From Opisthorchis felineus (lineage: Eukaryota > Platyhelminthes > Trematoda > Opisthorchiida > Opisthorchiidae): a DNA stretch of 64,000 nucleotides. The translations under genes were made by a program, and so were the position numbers. The notes beneath the pieces were generated by a model, which was not told where the DNA came from, did no database searches, and was given only the letters and a program-made list of their open reading frames with translations. Every line of letters begins with the position of its first letter. Position 1 is the first letter of the stretch. The stretch lies in the NCBI GenBank assembly GCA_004794785.1, contig SJOL01006576.1, positions 928,191 through 992,190 on the forward strand. Reading direction: 5' to 3'. Positions 33,097-43,660 of this stretch are shown here, in pieces.

Positions 33097-36000
33097 CTGA
33101 ATATAACCAAGGGCGATGGAAAATTAGTAAATTCTAAGTAAAACTATCACTGCGGCTGTCAGGAGCCGCCATAACTCCTCCAAACAGATATAACGTCCTA
33201 CACGCGGAAAATTGTGCGCAGCGGTACCTTTGCTCTATTTCACTATCTAGGGTTTTAAAGAGTTCATACTACGCCAAGTAAAAAGTATGCATTTTTCGCA
33301 AAAATTGGGTCTTTTACCCATGCCAAGTGAACCATTAGATTAAATCAATGAGTACCATCTCGACGACACATAACTGAACCCCCCATTGGGCCTTCAAAAT
33401 GGCTGCCACCAGGTTGTAATAAATCAACTTCTTTTTAGTACTTTGGTGGTTCATCATGCTTGCTTAAGGAAACTAGACAAACTGCATGCAACGCATCAAA
33501 TCTTAATCAAGGTAATGACACTGTACGCCAAAACTGCCAACGTCGTGTCACCTTAGCCAGAGGTTTGACTGAGACCAAACTTAGTTAGCAAAGAAAATTT
33601 CTGACTGTTTCGATGGGGAAATTTATTTGTTGTTCGAGTGACGATTTTGTGTTCTATAGTGGAAGCTATCAACAACGTTGTGAGATATACTACATTCAGG
33701 TCGGTACACCCCCCGATGGGACGATAGTTCTCCTGTTACTTGTGTGATTCACTATTCATTGATACAAAATTAAGTGGAATTACTGTCAAGCCCGTGTTCG
33801 TTACCGTCTGGTTAGGTGTCAAACAAGACACATTTGGAGAAGAAAATTCGTAAATGATCTCTTTAAGTTTGGAGGATGAAACTACCACTGGTTTTCGACG
33901 ATCACATTCGTTGCTTGTGTGATAGGGGCGTTTTCCTCGCATGCATGACTAAAAGTGAAGCCTTGCGCTTAAATTTGTGTGGGTGTGTGCATGCGTTCGC
34001 TCGCTCGCCTCTGAAAATGATCATGCTGGAGGGCAGCCGTTGCCTACACTCAACCGTTGTCTTTGGGAGTGTCGAGCACATACATATATGAACCCAAAAA
34101 TACGTAACACAAACAGACAGACGACATCCCAGAGTTAGACTCGAACCCGCTATCTGGGTATAGGATTCATGGTAGAAAGTGTGAATGGGCTGTGACAGGT
34201 ATACGCTACCGTTTTTAACCAACAAATCCAAGGCTAATTCCATTAAATAAGCAAATAAAAGAGCATGGAACTTTGTAAATGTTTCTGAATAGCTCAGGCA
34301 ACTGTTTCACTCAAGAGAATCTGCTTTATTCTCTACCCCTCCAAAATGGCTAATGTGCAACTCACATGCCATTATGAGCACAGGTGTGCCAGGGTTATAC
34401 TGAAACCCTCTGCTTATTATCTCCGGAAGTGGATAGAAAATTTTTACCTCTAAGCTTTCTCCTGTTTGAGTTGCAGTTAATTGTGTTGTGCAGTTTTGGG
34501 ACAGCATTGCATGTGTGCCTTTGGCTCATTCCCGTTCGTTCTTTCGGTCATACATACATATACAAAATGGTGAAGTCAATTCATGGGCGCAAGTAGGACC
34601 TCTTTGGGTCTTTTAACAAGTCAAACCTATATGCTGCACTATTCCTGTACCCAAAAGTTGCAAACGGGACTTCGAACATCCTGGGGCGAACTTTGCACGG
34701 ATTTGATGTCCAATGGTGAATGTAGAAACCATCAGTTCTCAACGAAGTAACTGTCCATGTCACCCGAAAACGGGCAGACAAATCTCTTTTCATTAACCTT
34801 TGGTATGAGCAGATAACATAATTTGTTGGACAGATGGCTAAGCTGTTTTATCCAAGAGGCATTTCACCCGTCATTAGTTCAGTGGTTCATTTATTGGCAG
34901 CATGAAATTAAGTGAAATAAATTAACTGGGAGCGATGGGAAAACAGATGGATTTTCGCTTTATTTGACCCGAGGTCGCCATAAATAATCGGCTTTTAATG
35001 AGCTGAGACCTTGTCTCCTACCATACTAGTACACAAACGTTACATTTTGAGGCTTTGTCAATTTACAGCTGAACTTACGTCCAAAACAGCTTTGTGGAAC
35101 ACATCCGATACATGTAGCCGTTCATTTGAACACAGTTTAGATAAATCCGCCTTATTTCCGTCAAAAAGTTCTCGCACACCACACCCAATCAACAACTCCT
35201 TTGCGTCCAGAGGATCTCCCTCGGCTATCTTAAATTTTGGCAAGAAGACTTCAATCTCTTCATCAAAGAAGGGATCCTTCAGCATTTCCTCCAGTGCTCC
35301 TGGTTTGCTCAGGTGATCGACGACCTTCTTCAATCCATCATTTTGTTTGGGAAGTACAATCAACATGTGCCAGCTGGAATATGAAAAATAAGCAATTTAT
35401 GGGCATAAAAGATTTTTACGGAATGCCCAGTGAAAGATTAGCTTCTTTGTATCGATGAAGCAAACGGTGAGCGGAAGGGTGAATAGTATGATGAATCCTA
35501 GTCTATGAACGGTTAGGTAGGACAACGTTAACAAATATTCAGTTTAAGATAGTCGAGACAGATGTTTATTAACAGCGCAAGGTAGACTTCAAAAAAGCAG
35601 TGGCAACCGGTGGGTAGCGCGCCATAGTGTGAGACTTTTCTGAACACATTAAGCTGAGGTATTCTAGTAGGAATCACACACTTGTCCGTAAGTTTAGACG
35701 AAATCTACAGAATTCTATTCTGAACTGTTGAAAAGGTATACTTAAAACATGGACACTTTTGTTCGATTTCAGAAAATCACCTATCCCCAGCATGGTTCTG
35801 CTCCTTATAATAGCTCTTCAATCCCCGCAGTATAACTCAAGCAGACTTTTTGAACTCCAGTCATCCCCGCACGAAAAACTAGGTAACCTAGTTTAGTAAC
35901 CACATGTTCTAGGTAACCTAGAACAATGTAGTTTATTCCACGAACTGAACATACAAAACGCTCTTGAACTTTTCGGATGTAGACTGATTTATCCGACCTT

Positions 36001-39000
36001 TCACCGGGAAACGATTAACTTATTTCGTCAGCAGGGGTGGCCGCTCCAATGCAGACGCGTGCAAACGACGATGCGTATGTTTCAGTAGGACACTTCTAAA
36101 TGACATCTTAAACTAGTGATCGGCCACACTATTCTATTCAGAAGTACACGGGTAAGATATTATATTTTCCACGGAGTTCTATTCGAAGAGCACTTAGGGA
36201 CAAAAAACAGTTAGAATATATATTTGTTCGATTCGAGATAGTCGAAAAGCTTGGAGGCCACTGTGGACAGTTTCGGAGAATTCGGCGTGGATTAAAGATG
36301 GTACGGTTTGGAACATCGCCTAATCATTTTCAGGAACTTTTCAATGAAGTGTAAAACCGTGTAAGAAAGGCAAACAGACGATGACTGAGCACAACTCCAT
36401 CCGGTTTGCATGACTGTCTGATCTTCTTGAGTATAATTAGGAAATCATGGTTGTTTTATAAAATACCACCTATCCGGCAAGGTTTTTAGTCAGTAAATCC
36501 TTGGGACTATTGCAGACAGTTGCAAATACCAATGGCAATTTCTGTCCATCTCACTTACTATTTACTAGAAATGTTTTTGGCCGCGTACGACGTAGAATCC
36601 CTTTGAAACAATAACACCCTGACAAAATACCCAAAGCGATTACCACGAATCATATTTGCGGATTTGATTGTAATGATTGCGGTGTCTTTCACATCGGAAA
36701 ATCACAAATTTCAAGAAACGTCAGCGGAAGACTTGATCAAGTCTTTTCAACAAATGTAATTCGGAAATGACTCAGCGGTCACCCTATGCGCTCCGGCTTG
36801 AAGCACTGATAATAATTTTGGCGGTCGGAATATTATTGATACGTTATTGATAAAAATAGTACCGCATCCGATTCAGTCAAATAGGGTGGCACTTTTTTGG
36901 ATGTGCCTGAGTCGTCCGTGGTGAGGACACGATGCTGGTAAGTTCAACACCAAGCCCTGTTTTGCCAAACAGCAAACAGCCACACATTCAGCGAAAACGT
37001 TGTGGTCACGCAAATCATACGAAAATGACCCCAGTTGACCTCAGTGTGTTTGACGGAATAAATCGGGTGTTGCGTTAGGCCGCCGCTGTTTTGAACTCCA
37101 TTTTATTATTGCTACAGGACACTAACATGACATAGCCGAAATGTTGATCAAGTTGGTATACTCCATCCATGCTATCTTTAAATTTCCCATGGCGAATAAT
37201 ATCGCCTCGGTGAATTTACCGACTGCAGTGTTAACTGAAGTAAGGGGAAATTCACAAAGTAGGATAAGCGGTCTCTAAGCTAAAGGATGTACCGTTTTGG
37301 TCGATATGCTTGTGAAAAAAACCGTATTGTGACCCACAGTACGATACATTACACTTCTTAAGATAAATCACGCTTTGGAAAAGCATTATTGTGTCCCCCC
37401 GGGAGATGCTTTTTAAAGACGAGTCAGTCACCCAGAGAGTTCATTCGAGCCACTATTTAGTGAGCTGTCATCTCGATAAGATGCTACCTCCAGGAAAACA
37501 CAGCTGTCCAGTATCTGCTCGTTAAGTAAAAGTTGTGCCAATATCACATCTAAGTTTACACCACGGAATTAACCTCTCCATTGATAAGACGGGAGAAGAA
37601 ACTCCTCGAGATCAAATTATTATTCTTAATACTAGATACATATTACACATACTGGCTTATACGACTGCGTCTACGTTACCTCAAATACAGTATGGCTGTA
37701 CGAGATTATTGGTAATGTCATTACTAGTAATTTGTATTATTACACCATTTCTAATTTTATCTCCTAAAAAGCCGACTTCACCTCAGAGCTTCGTGGCCTA
37801 AATATGGCTTCTTATGTTAAAGCTACTGGCAATGGAGTTCCACATGCTTTCCTGTTTTAATAAAACTACAAATAATGTAAATGAATGTAAATGCTACACA
37901 TGTGTACATTCAGCCGCGTGTTCGCTCGTTTTCTTGTCTTCATATTGATCTACTGTGCACGAGGGACGAATTAGACCAAGTCACGTGATTTCATAATCAG
38001 ACACGCCTGACTGCTTGCATTTGTCCCTCTTATCTCTTCATGGTTTCAAATCATGCACACGTTCCATAGCATTGTAAATAATTCTTCGAACAGCCCTCAC
38101 TCTAATTCCAGGCACTATAGGGGACCCGAAAGCAACGGAGCGTGTCAGTTTAGTGGTTTACTATGGGTAGTGAAAATCTGAATCCCTCAGATGATAGAAA
38201 CTGGGTTGCACTTAATATGGAGGGATTTATGTGCACATTATACTTGTGTTTTTAAATTGACAGCAATCCCTTTTTAGTTTGGTGGTGGTTTTTAGTTATC
38301 ATTTCTGGATCCATGATAGCCAGAGGTACGTTGAACTAAAATGGTTTTACCCAATGATGGTGTTACAGCAGTAAAGCTACTCAAATGAGTTCAACGTTTC
38401 ATAGGTTGTTAAGAAGAATCTTTTACCGACAAACAGTTTTTCACCTTTTCGCGATTTTGGCAATCATAGATATGAGTTCTTTGAATGAGCCTAAACCTTG
38501 CAGCAAATCTGTTTCTCAGGATCACTGCACTTCCTTTGTGAAACTAGATATGAGTTCAAGGATGATGACACATATTCACTCAGAGGGCTGAATGAACTTA
38601 TTTGCCGTTAATTCATTATTGTGCAGAAAGGAGGGTAGCACCCCGTGTGGGATCGTTAGGGAGACTAACTTGGGAAGAAGGCACCCAATTTAGAGAAGAA
38701 TCAATCTCTTAAGCTTTACATTTAACTGCCATCTAATTAGGCAGATGTCTGAACGCTCACATTTGTACATGCAGTTGATAAGTGCGATTTAGGAAATTGT
38801 TTTCCGAAGCTCAGCTGATAAAACAGTGACGGAATCGTCCCCTGCCACGGTTGTTTGAATGTGTCGCCTTCAGAAGATGCAAATGCCTAAACAGGTTTTC
38901 ATATATCATCAAAAAGGCTGCTGTACTATATGGGTACAGTATCTACAGTGCTATGGCCTGCTTACTTGGTATCTTTGAATGGGAGGCGTAGGACATGGGC

Positions 39001-39782
39001 TGCACATGCATCCCATGAATTAAATCCAAACGTATCCTTGACAAACATCATTTTTACACCAATCCGTTTTCCATCTAAACAATGAAATTCCTCCATAGTT
39101 GTGCGCTCTTTGATGAATGGTGAATTCCAGTTTCCTTTGGAAAACATTATTGCGCACAGTAGGCCAAACTTGGTAAATACCTTTGAAGTAGAGTGCGTTG
39201 ATCACAGACAGCACTGTGTCATTTGTGATAGAACCCGAAGGAAGGAGGCTGGTGATTTTATTTCCCGTATTTTCCGCCACCCATTTGTTAATGTGCTGTC
39301 GTTTCGCGTCATTACTTGATAGTTTTGAAAGCTATAATGTAGTGTTGGAATCATACTGTATAGCAATGAACATACCTCTTCTGTTGCTGCATTGTACACC
39401 TTTTTAATTAGTTGTGAATAGTCCGGTAAAATAGTTGCAGGTCTCAGGGCAAACAGGCGATTTGCCAGGGCAAGCTCAACTCCAGTTTTCGATTGCAGGT
39501 AATGTTGAACAATTGATCCAACCGCTTCATTTGGGTTACCAACCTTTGACAGGTGTAACGATGTCAGTATTTCGTTTTTCGTTTGTCCATCTGCACCGGC
39601 CATGGTCATTGCCACGGCCGTATATAAACTCAACGGAGAAATAAAAACATTGCTTAAACCGTCTGTAAAGGATTTTAAAATATCTGGTCATATCCTGACC
39701 TACCTCCTTGCTTTTTGGCAATTTGCCGGTAAAGATCCACAGCAAAGTTACACACCGACTGCTTCACCTCTTCACTGGCCAT
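32929..39782 (-). CDS. Serpin 2 (leaderless serpin with methionine-rich reactive loop), six exons, 382 aa
   Basis: Complement join, in coding order: 39782-39704, 39662-39376, 39331-39181, 39134-38966, 35373-35079 and 33096-32929. Visible signatures are SNVFISPLSLYTAVAMTMAG, LSVINALYFKG, FHCLDGKRIGVKMMFV, WHMLIVLPKQND, the hinge IDEEGATAAASTG, RVDHPFF and VPVFVGHI. All introns are GT-AG; their sizes are 41, 44, 46, 3592 and 1982 nt and phases (1, 0, 1, 2, 0) equal those of serpin 1. There is no signal peptide (MASEEVKQSVCNFAVDLY), as expected for a clade B-like serpin. Counting from the hinge, P1-P1' falls at Met-Met in MMMCRMMM, or Arg-Met if shifted by one. The EEG and small-residue hinge suggest an inhibitory serpin; P14 is Ala rather than the commoner Thr or Ser. 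I see no disabling change. Confidence 0.93.
34090..34240 (-). repeat. tRNA-derived SINE-like sequence in serpin 2 intron 5
   Basis: On the minus strand it has an excellent B box, GGGTTCGAGTC (plus about 34137-34147), and a weaker A box GGTAGCGTATACCTG about 50 bases upstream. It does not fold as a tRNA by eye, so it is probably a SINE head. Orientation is the same as the serpin transcript. Confidence 0.4.
35079..35373 (-). CDS. Serpin 2 exon 5
   Basis: Acceptor TTCCAG. It encodes WHMLIVLPKQNDGLKKVVDH through VFHKAVLD. Donor GTAAGT, phase 0, 295 nt. Confidence 0.93.
35876..35925. repeat. Two tandem near-perfect palindromes around CTAGGTAACCTAG
   Basis: First palindrome: arms 35876-35884 and 35886-35894 (AAACTAGGT and ACCTAGTTT). 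Second: arms 35905-35914 and 35916-35925 (TGTTCTAGGT and ACCTAGAACA). Each has a single central A. The flanks differ between the two units but stay self-complementary in both. They lie in serpin 2 intron 4. Confidence 0.9.
36590..36870 (+). pseudogene. Probable decayed GIY-YIG fragment of a Penelope-like element
   Basis: One plus-strand frame gives DCNDCGVFHIGKSQISRN, then GRLDQVFSTNVIRK. The CNDC pair followed by an FHIGKS string and a downstream Arg has the arrangement seen in the element at 1-1009 (CNDC, then YVGPTE). Preceding residues in another frame (DKIPKAITTNH) also suit that family. No reverse transcriptase was seen upstream. It lies antisense inside serpin 2 intron 4. Confidence 0.45.
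38966..39134 (-). CDS. Serpin 2 exon 4
   Basis: Acceptor CCAAAG, 46-nt intron. It encodes NWNSPFIKERTTMEEFHC and VLRLPFKDT. Donor GTAAGC, phase 2, 169 nt. Confidence 0.92.
39181..39331 (-). CDS. Serpin 2 exon 3
   Basis: Acceptor TTATAG, 44-nt intron. It encodes LSKLSSNDAKRQHINKWV through INALYFKG. Donor GTATTT, phase 1, 151 nt. Confidence 0.92.
39376..39662 (-). CDS. Serpin 2 exon 2
   Basis: Acceptor TTACAG after a 41-nt intron. It encodes VFISPLSLYTAVAMTMAGAD and LALANRLFAL, ending NAATEE before donor GTATGT, phase 0. Confidence 0.92.
39704..39782 (-). CDS. Serpin 2 exon 1
   Basis: ATG at 39782. It encodes 26 residues ending YRQIAKKQG plus one base. Donor GTAGGT is the same as in serpin 1 exon 1, phase 1. 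Confidence 0.85.
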
Positions 39783-39851
39783 TGTCGTCACTCACTGAAG
39801 GCTGTCTGAAGATGGTCTGTTCTATTTGCTTTTTAGGTTTTTGAGATTAAG

Positions 39852-39920
39852 CCAATCAGCGTTCACCTCAACATGCGGTATCCGATTGGATAGTTAACTC
39901 AAGAGCAGGCTTCCAATTGG
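39852..39920 (-). promoter_or_regulatory. CCAAT boxes upstream of serpin 2
   Basis: Plus-strand CCAAT at 39852-39856 (within CCAATCAGC), ATTGG at 39885-39889, and the overlapping pair CCAATTGG at 39913-39920 lie 70-138 bases before the start codon at 39782. No TATA box is evident. The arrangement mirrors serpin 1. Confidence 0.45.
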
Positions 39921-39999
39921 TAGCCGGCTGAAGCCGATGTCAGAACGCCACAGCCCGACTGCACTATTGATGGAAGGCGATTCGTGCGCCACAGAAAAC

Positions 40000-42690
40000 T
40001 AGAATATAAACTAGACCGTTTAAGTACTCCTCAAGAGGTTGATGGCAATTCTGGTCAGCCCGCCATCAGTTTCGTTCTTCTTGCTGGAGCTCGAGTTTGG
40101 CCAAGTTCAGGAATCTGGTCCTCATACCACTGGATTTAATCCAAGACGCACAATGAAACTTTGCTGCTAAAAGAAACTATTTAGACACCCGTTGAGCAGG
40201 CTGGTTTTGTTACAACTGGAAAAACACATTGAAAAAACACGATAATCAAAACAGGATTCTGAACCAAGATGAGATATTGCATGGTTTCAGGTTTGGTATA
40301 AAAACAACAGGTTTTTTGTTTGAGTTCACCAGTTTATTTGGCTGCAGACCCTCTTGTGAACAAACACGCTGCGAAAACTGAACGGTTATCTTTTGGAAGT
40401 TTGCGCTGTGCGCTAGAAGTTATTCTGAGATATATCCAAGCCGCTTGTCCCCGTTCAAGTGAAAACTTACTGGTTTAAGTCCATTTATTTCTGTTGGTTA
40501 TCGATAATTTACGGGTGTGCGGTAAAGTGCAAACCAAATCAAGTCCTATGGAAAAAACTTCATTCCTTATTTTGAGCTTACTTAATTTTGGACGCTGGTC
40601 ATTTAACACTCACCGGGTTTCATACTTACAGACCAAGGAGAAGGAGGACACCTCACTGTGCCACAAATGATTCTTCGCTGGTAATGCAATCATTCGTCAG
40701 TGAGAGTCACGGATATAAATCTTCAAAAACGTTCACCAGTTATGTCAAGGATCAAACAGGATTCGCTTACCTCCTGGGTTATTTAAGCCGGTTTTCCCTC
40801 AACGGCGCTGACTGACCTTCAGTGAACTGCCAGGGAAAACACGATTGAAGTAAAAATATCCATCCGCCAGCAAAGCATGTGAATAGCATTTCAACCACCG
40901 AAGAAAGCACCACAGATCAAAAACAAAAACCTAATTGTCTTCTCCCGGGATATATATTACAGCAAAAAATCAGAATGCAAATGACAAGAACACATTGGAA
41001 GATATGGCCCCGTTGAGTAATGCCTCGGCGGTCTTTGCTCGATGTTTCTGCACCGTTTTTGAAAGTGGGAGTCACCATCGAAACCACTCCGTTTGTAATT
41101 ATTGCTCAGTCCAGATATTTAGAATTAGGCTCGCCTGGTTACCCACGGCCGATTGAACGCCTTCCTTGAACACTGCAGGATACAGGCAGTTTGTTGTGCT
41201 GAAACAGTAAACTTGCAAGCTTGGTCTCCGCTGCTGAGGGTGGAATGCAATCGAATTTCCACGCGATTTTATTTGTTTTTTTTTCCAAGGGTGAGTTAAT
41301 GGAGCATACCTGTACAGTTCTTCATAGTGCTAAGCTCATCATTGAAGACTATGTTTCTGTACTTTTGGAGATACTTCCACCAACACCCACCGAAGTCGAA
41401 CTATTTGGAACAGGTCATGATTGTTCCCCGATGCAAAAGCTTTCTTCCTTTCCAAGTTTTTGTGATCCACCAGCGCTCTCTGTCAATCCCTAGTCTCTTC
41501 ATTATTTGGTGTTTGAGGCATCTGCGTGTGCCAACGCGGTTATTTGGTGCTGGCATATTTTTCTTGGCTTCAATCAGACTTTCTGATCATGAAGAGATTA
41601 CCCGTTCATTAGGATTCGCGAGCGACAAAAACTGTGAGCGCAGTTTCTCTTATCTTTCTCCAACAGTCATCCAAATTGTCATTACAACCTCTGTACCCAT
41701 CGGGTTCTGAAAGCTCCTCAGCCAACCCCATATTGCTGAACTAATGAGACGCTTTGTAAATGATGGACTGAATGGCTTTGCATTCACTATTGTGTTCCGG
41801 AGGGAAAGAGAATGGAGTCGCGTGATTGCACAGTGCCGTGATCGGAGTCCACTGGTGTACCTGAAAAGAAAGGATAATCTTGTAAGTAAGCTCTCCACAC
41901 GGTCCAAGTGAGTTCAGGACTGGTTTGCAGTTGGTAGCCTCCAAGTCACACGATGTGAGTGTTTGTGCTGGCTAGAAGCAAATGATGTCTGGCACATAAT
42001 TGAAGAGGTCGTTCCTTTTTGTCCCTGTGATGAGCGTCAACTTCAAATCGGCCAACGAGTTGAGCCTTCTCAGGACTCACTCGGCATCCACATTGCCTGC
42101 CTGAACCACGATATCTGTACGCCTCGCTAACTAGATCAATCGTGGCAAATCACGACAGAATCTGTCTTTCTCAGGTTCAGGGCCTCCGTCCGTCACAGCG
42201 TGTGCTGACACAATAAAAAACACATTTCCTCGCCTCAAGATGAGTTGATCTCCATCAAATCGGTCAACGTGACATCGCACGGACTATTGTCTACTGAAAT
42301 ACATTCCAGAAGGCGCATTCAGCCCTGGGTCTAAGCATAACTGCCATGCCGTAGTTACCACGAGTCTCTGCATGAGGATCATTTGATACCCACATAGTTA
42401 ACGGTGGAAAATCTTGGCTCGTTCCGAGTGGTTTGAGGAGTATGACCGAACGGGTATCCCGTATGCGTGTTTCAAAAACATAACAGGCATCGACTGAGAA
42501 AGATCAACGTCTGAGCAAGAGCTATGTGCTCTACAATTTGACACAAAATACGCACTTTGAAAGCAGCAATGTGAAACGGATCTTTTGAATTTAATGAGCG
42601 TCTATTTTGATTTATTTTACTGAGAAAAAGCTTAAATATGGAGCAACAATTACAGGACTGGAAGTTAATTAGGTCAGAAGGACTCGCTTG
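40000..42690. other. Intergenic, no recognised gene
   Basis: Frames such as 41327-41710 (+) overlap other long frames on both strands and show no recognisable motif or exon chain. Confidence 0.45.
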
Positions 42691-43660
42691 GGAGGTATAT
42701 GGGACGGAGCTGGTGAGTGAAGACCACTAAGGGCTTCAGGTTGCCCGAGCCGAAGAAGGGGCATTCCACCTTAAGTCTATGACTCAAAATTCTGACCCGT
42801 AAGGCATTGCAAGGGTTTGGATTTTTGTTTGGAGACCCTCATCTTAGCCTCTGACTTACAAGTCTTAATCGTGAGATGGCGGTTGTCGCGGTCTTCATGA
42901 GAGACCCTTCCCGGAGCCAATGATCCAGTAATCTAACCCACCTGACTACAGAGGCTGGCCTATCCTGAAGACGCTAGGAGTAAGACATAACTTTCTGACT
43001 TTTAATGCGGCTGCGCGCGGCAAAAACCTTCTGAATAGCACCAGAACCTTTCAGTTTTAGGGGTAGTTTGACCCTACCGATTAATGCTCTGGCGGTCATG
43101 GCCAACCACACGATGACCGGAATGTGCGGCATTTAGGCCCGACCTTTTCCAACCGCCCCTTCCTCGGGGAAGGCAGCATCAATGCTTCCACAAATATGGA
43201 CATGCTGATTGCTTGTAAGAAAAGCTTGACTACTTTCGCGCCCCTATCGCAAAGGACTTTGCCTCGTAATGCTATTTATTGGGGTTGGAGAACTCACCGT
43301 TCTCTGTCGGGCTGCTCTCCGTTGGCCTTTCTGGTATGGCTAGGCTTTAAGGAACGGAGTTCCATCCAATGTTGCCCGCTGGAGCTTTGCAGCACTGAAG
43401 CGCGACTACCACCTCAAGATGGCAGATTTAGATTGAGCGTTGGCTGTAGGCTGATGCGAAGTCTTTATTCAGCTAGGTCCCCGTGTTGCCGCACTTTTGA
43501 GGCCCTCTGGATTTAAAATACGAGATCCGGTCATGAATCACTCAGACTGCGAAATGGTTCCTTTTTACCGCTGCAAGTAGTCCATTTGCATAATCTATCA
43601 TTCCGGACGGCTGTGACAGGACAGCTGAATTTCCAGTACTATACTCTTAAATGGCAAAAT
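42690..43660. repeat. Probable repeat block, unclassified
   Basis: This block is visibly richer in G and C, with runs such as GCGGCTGCGCGCGGC and CCCGACCTTTTCC, than the AT-leaning sequence on both sides. It opens a 130-codon plus-strand frame (43124-43516) with no recognisable domain. The composition change suggests an inserted repeat, but I found neither ends nor coding motifs. Confidence 0.3.

Noticed and set aside
32953..33141. Histidine-rich plus-strand frame (HHHSAHHHSSRC)
   Set aside because: It is the complement of the ATG codons in serpin 2 exon 6 on the minus strand.
35011..35316. 101-codon plus-strand serine-rich frame
   Set aside because: Antisense shadow of serpin 2 exon 5.
41327..41710. 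127-codon plus-strand ORF
   Set aside because: Overlaps another frame, has no recognisable motif and no supporting exon structure.
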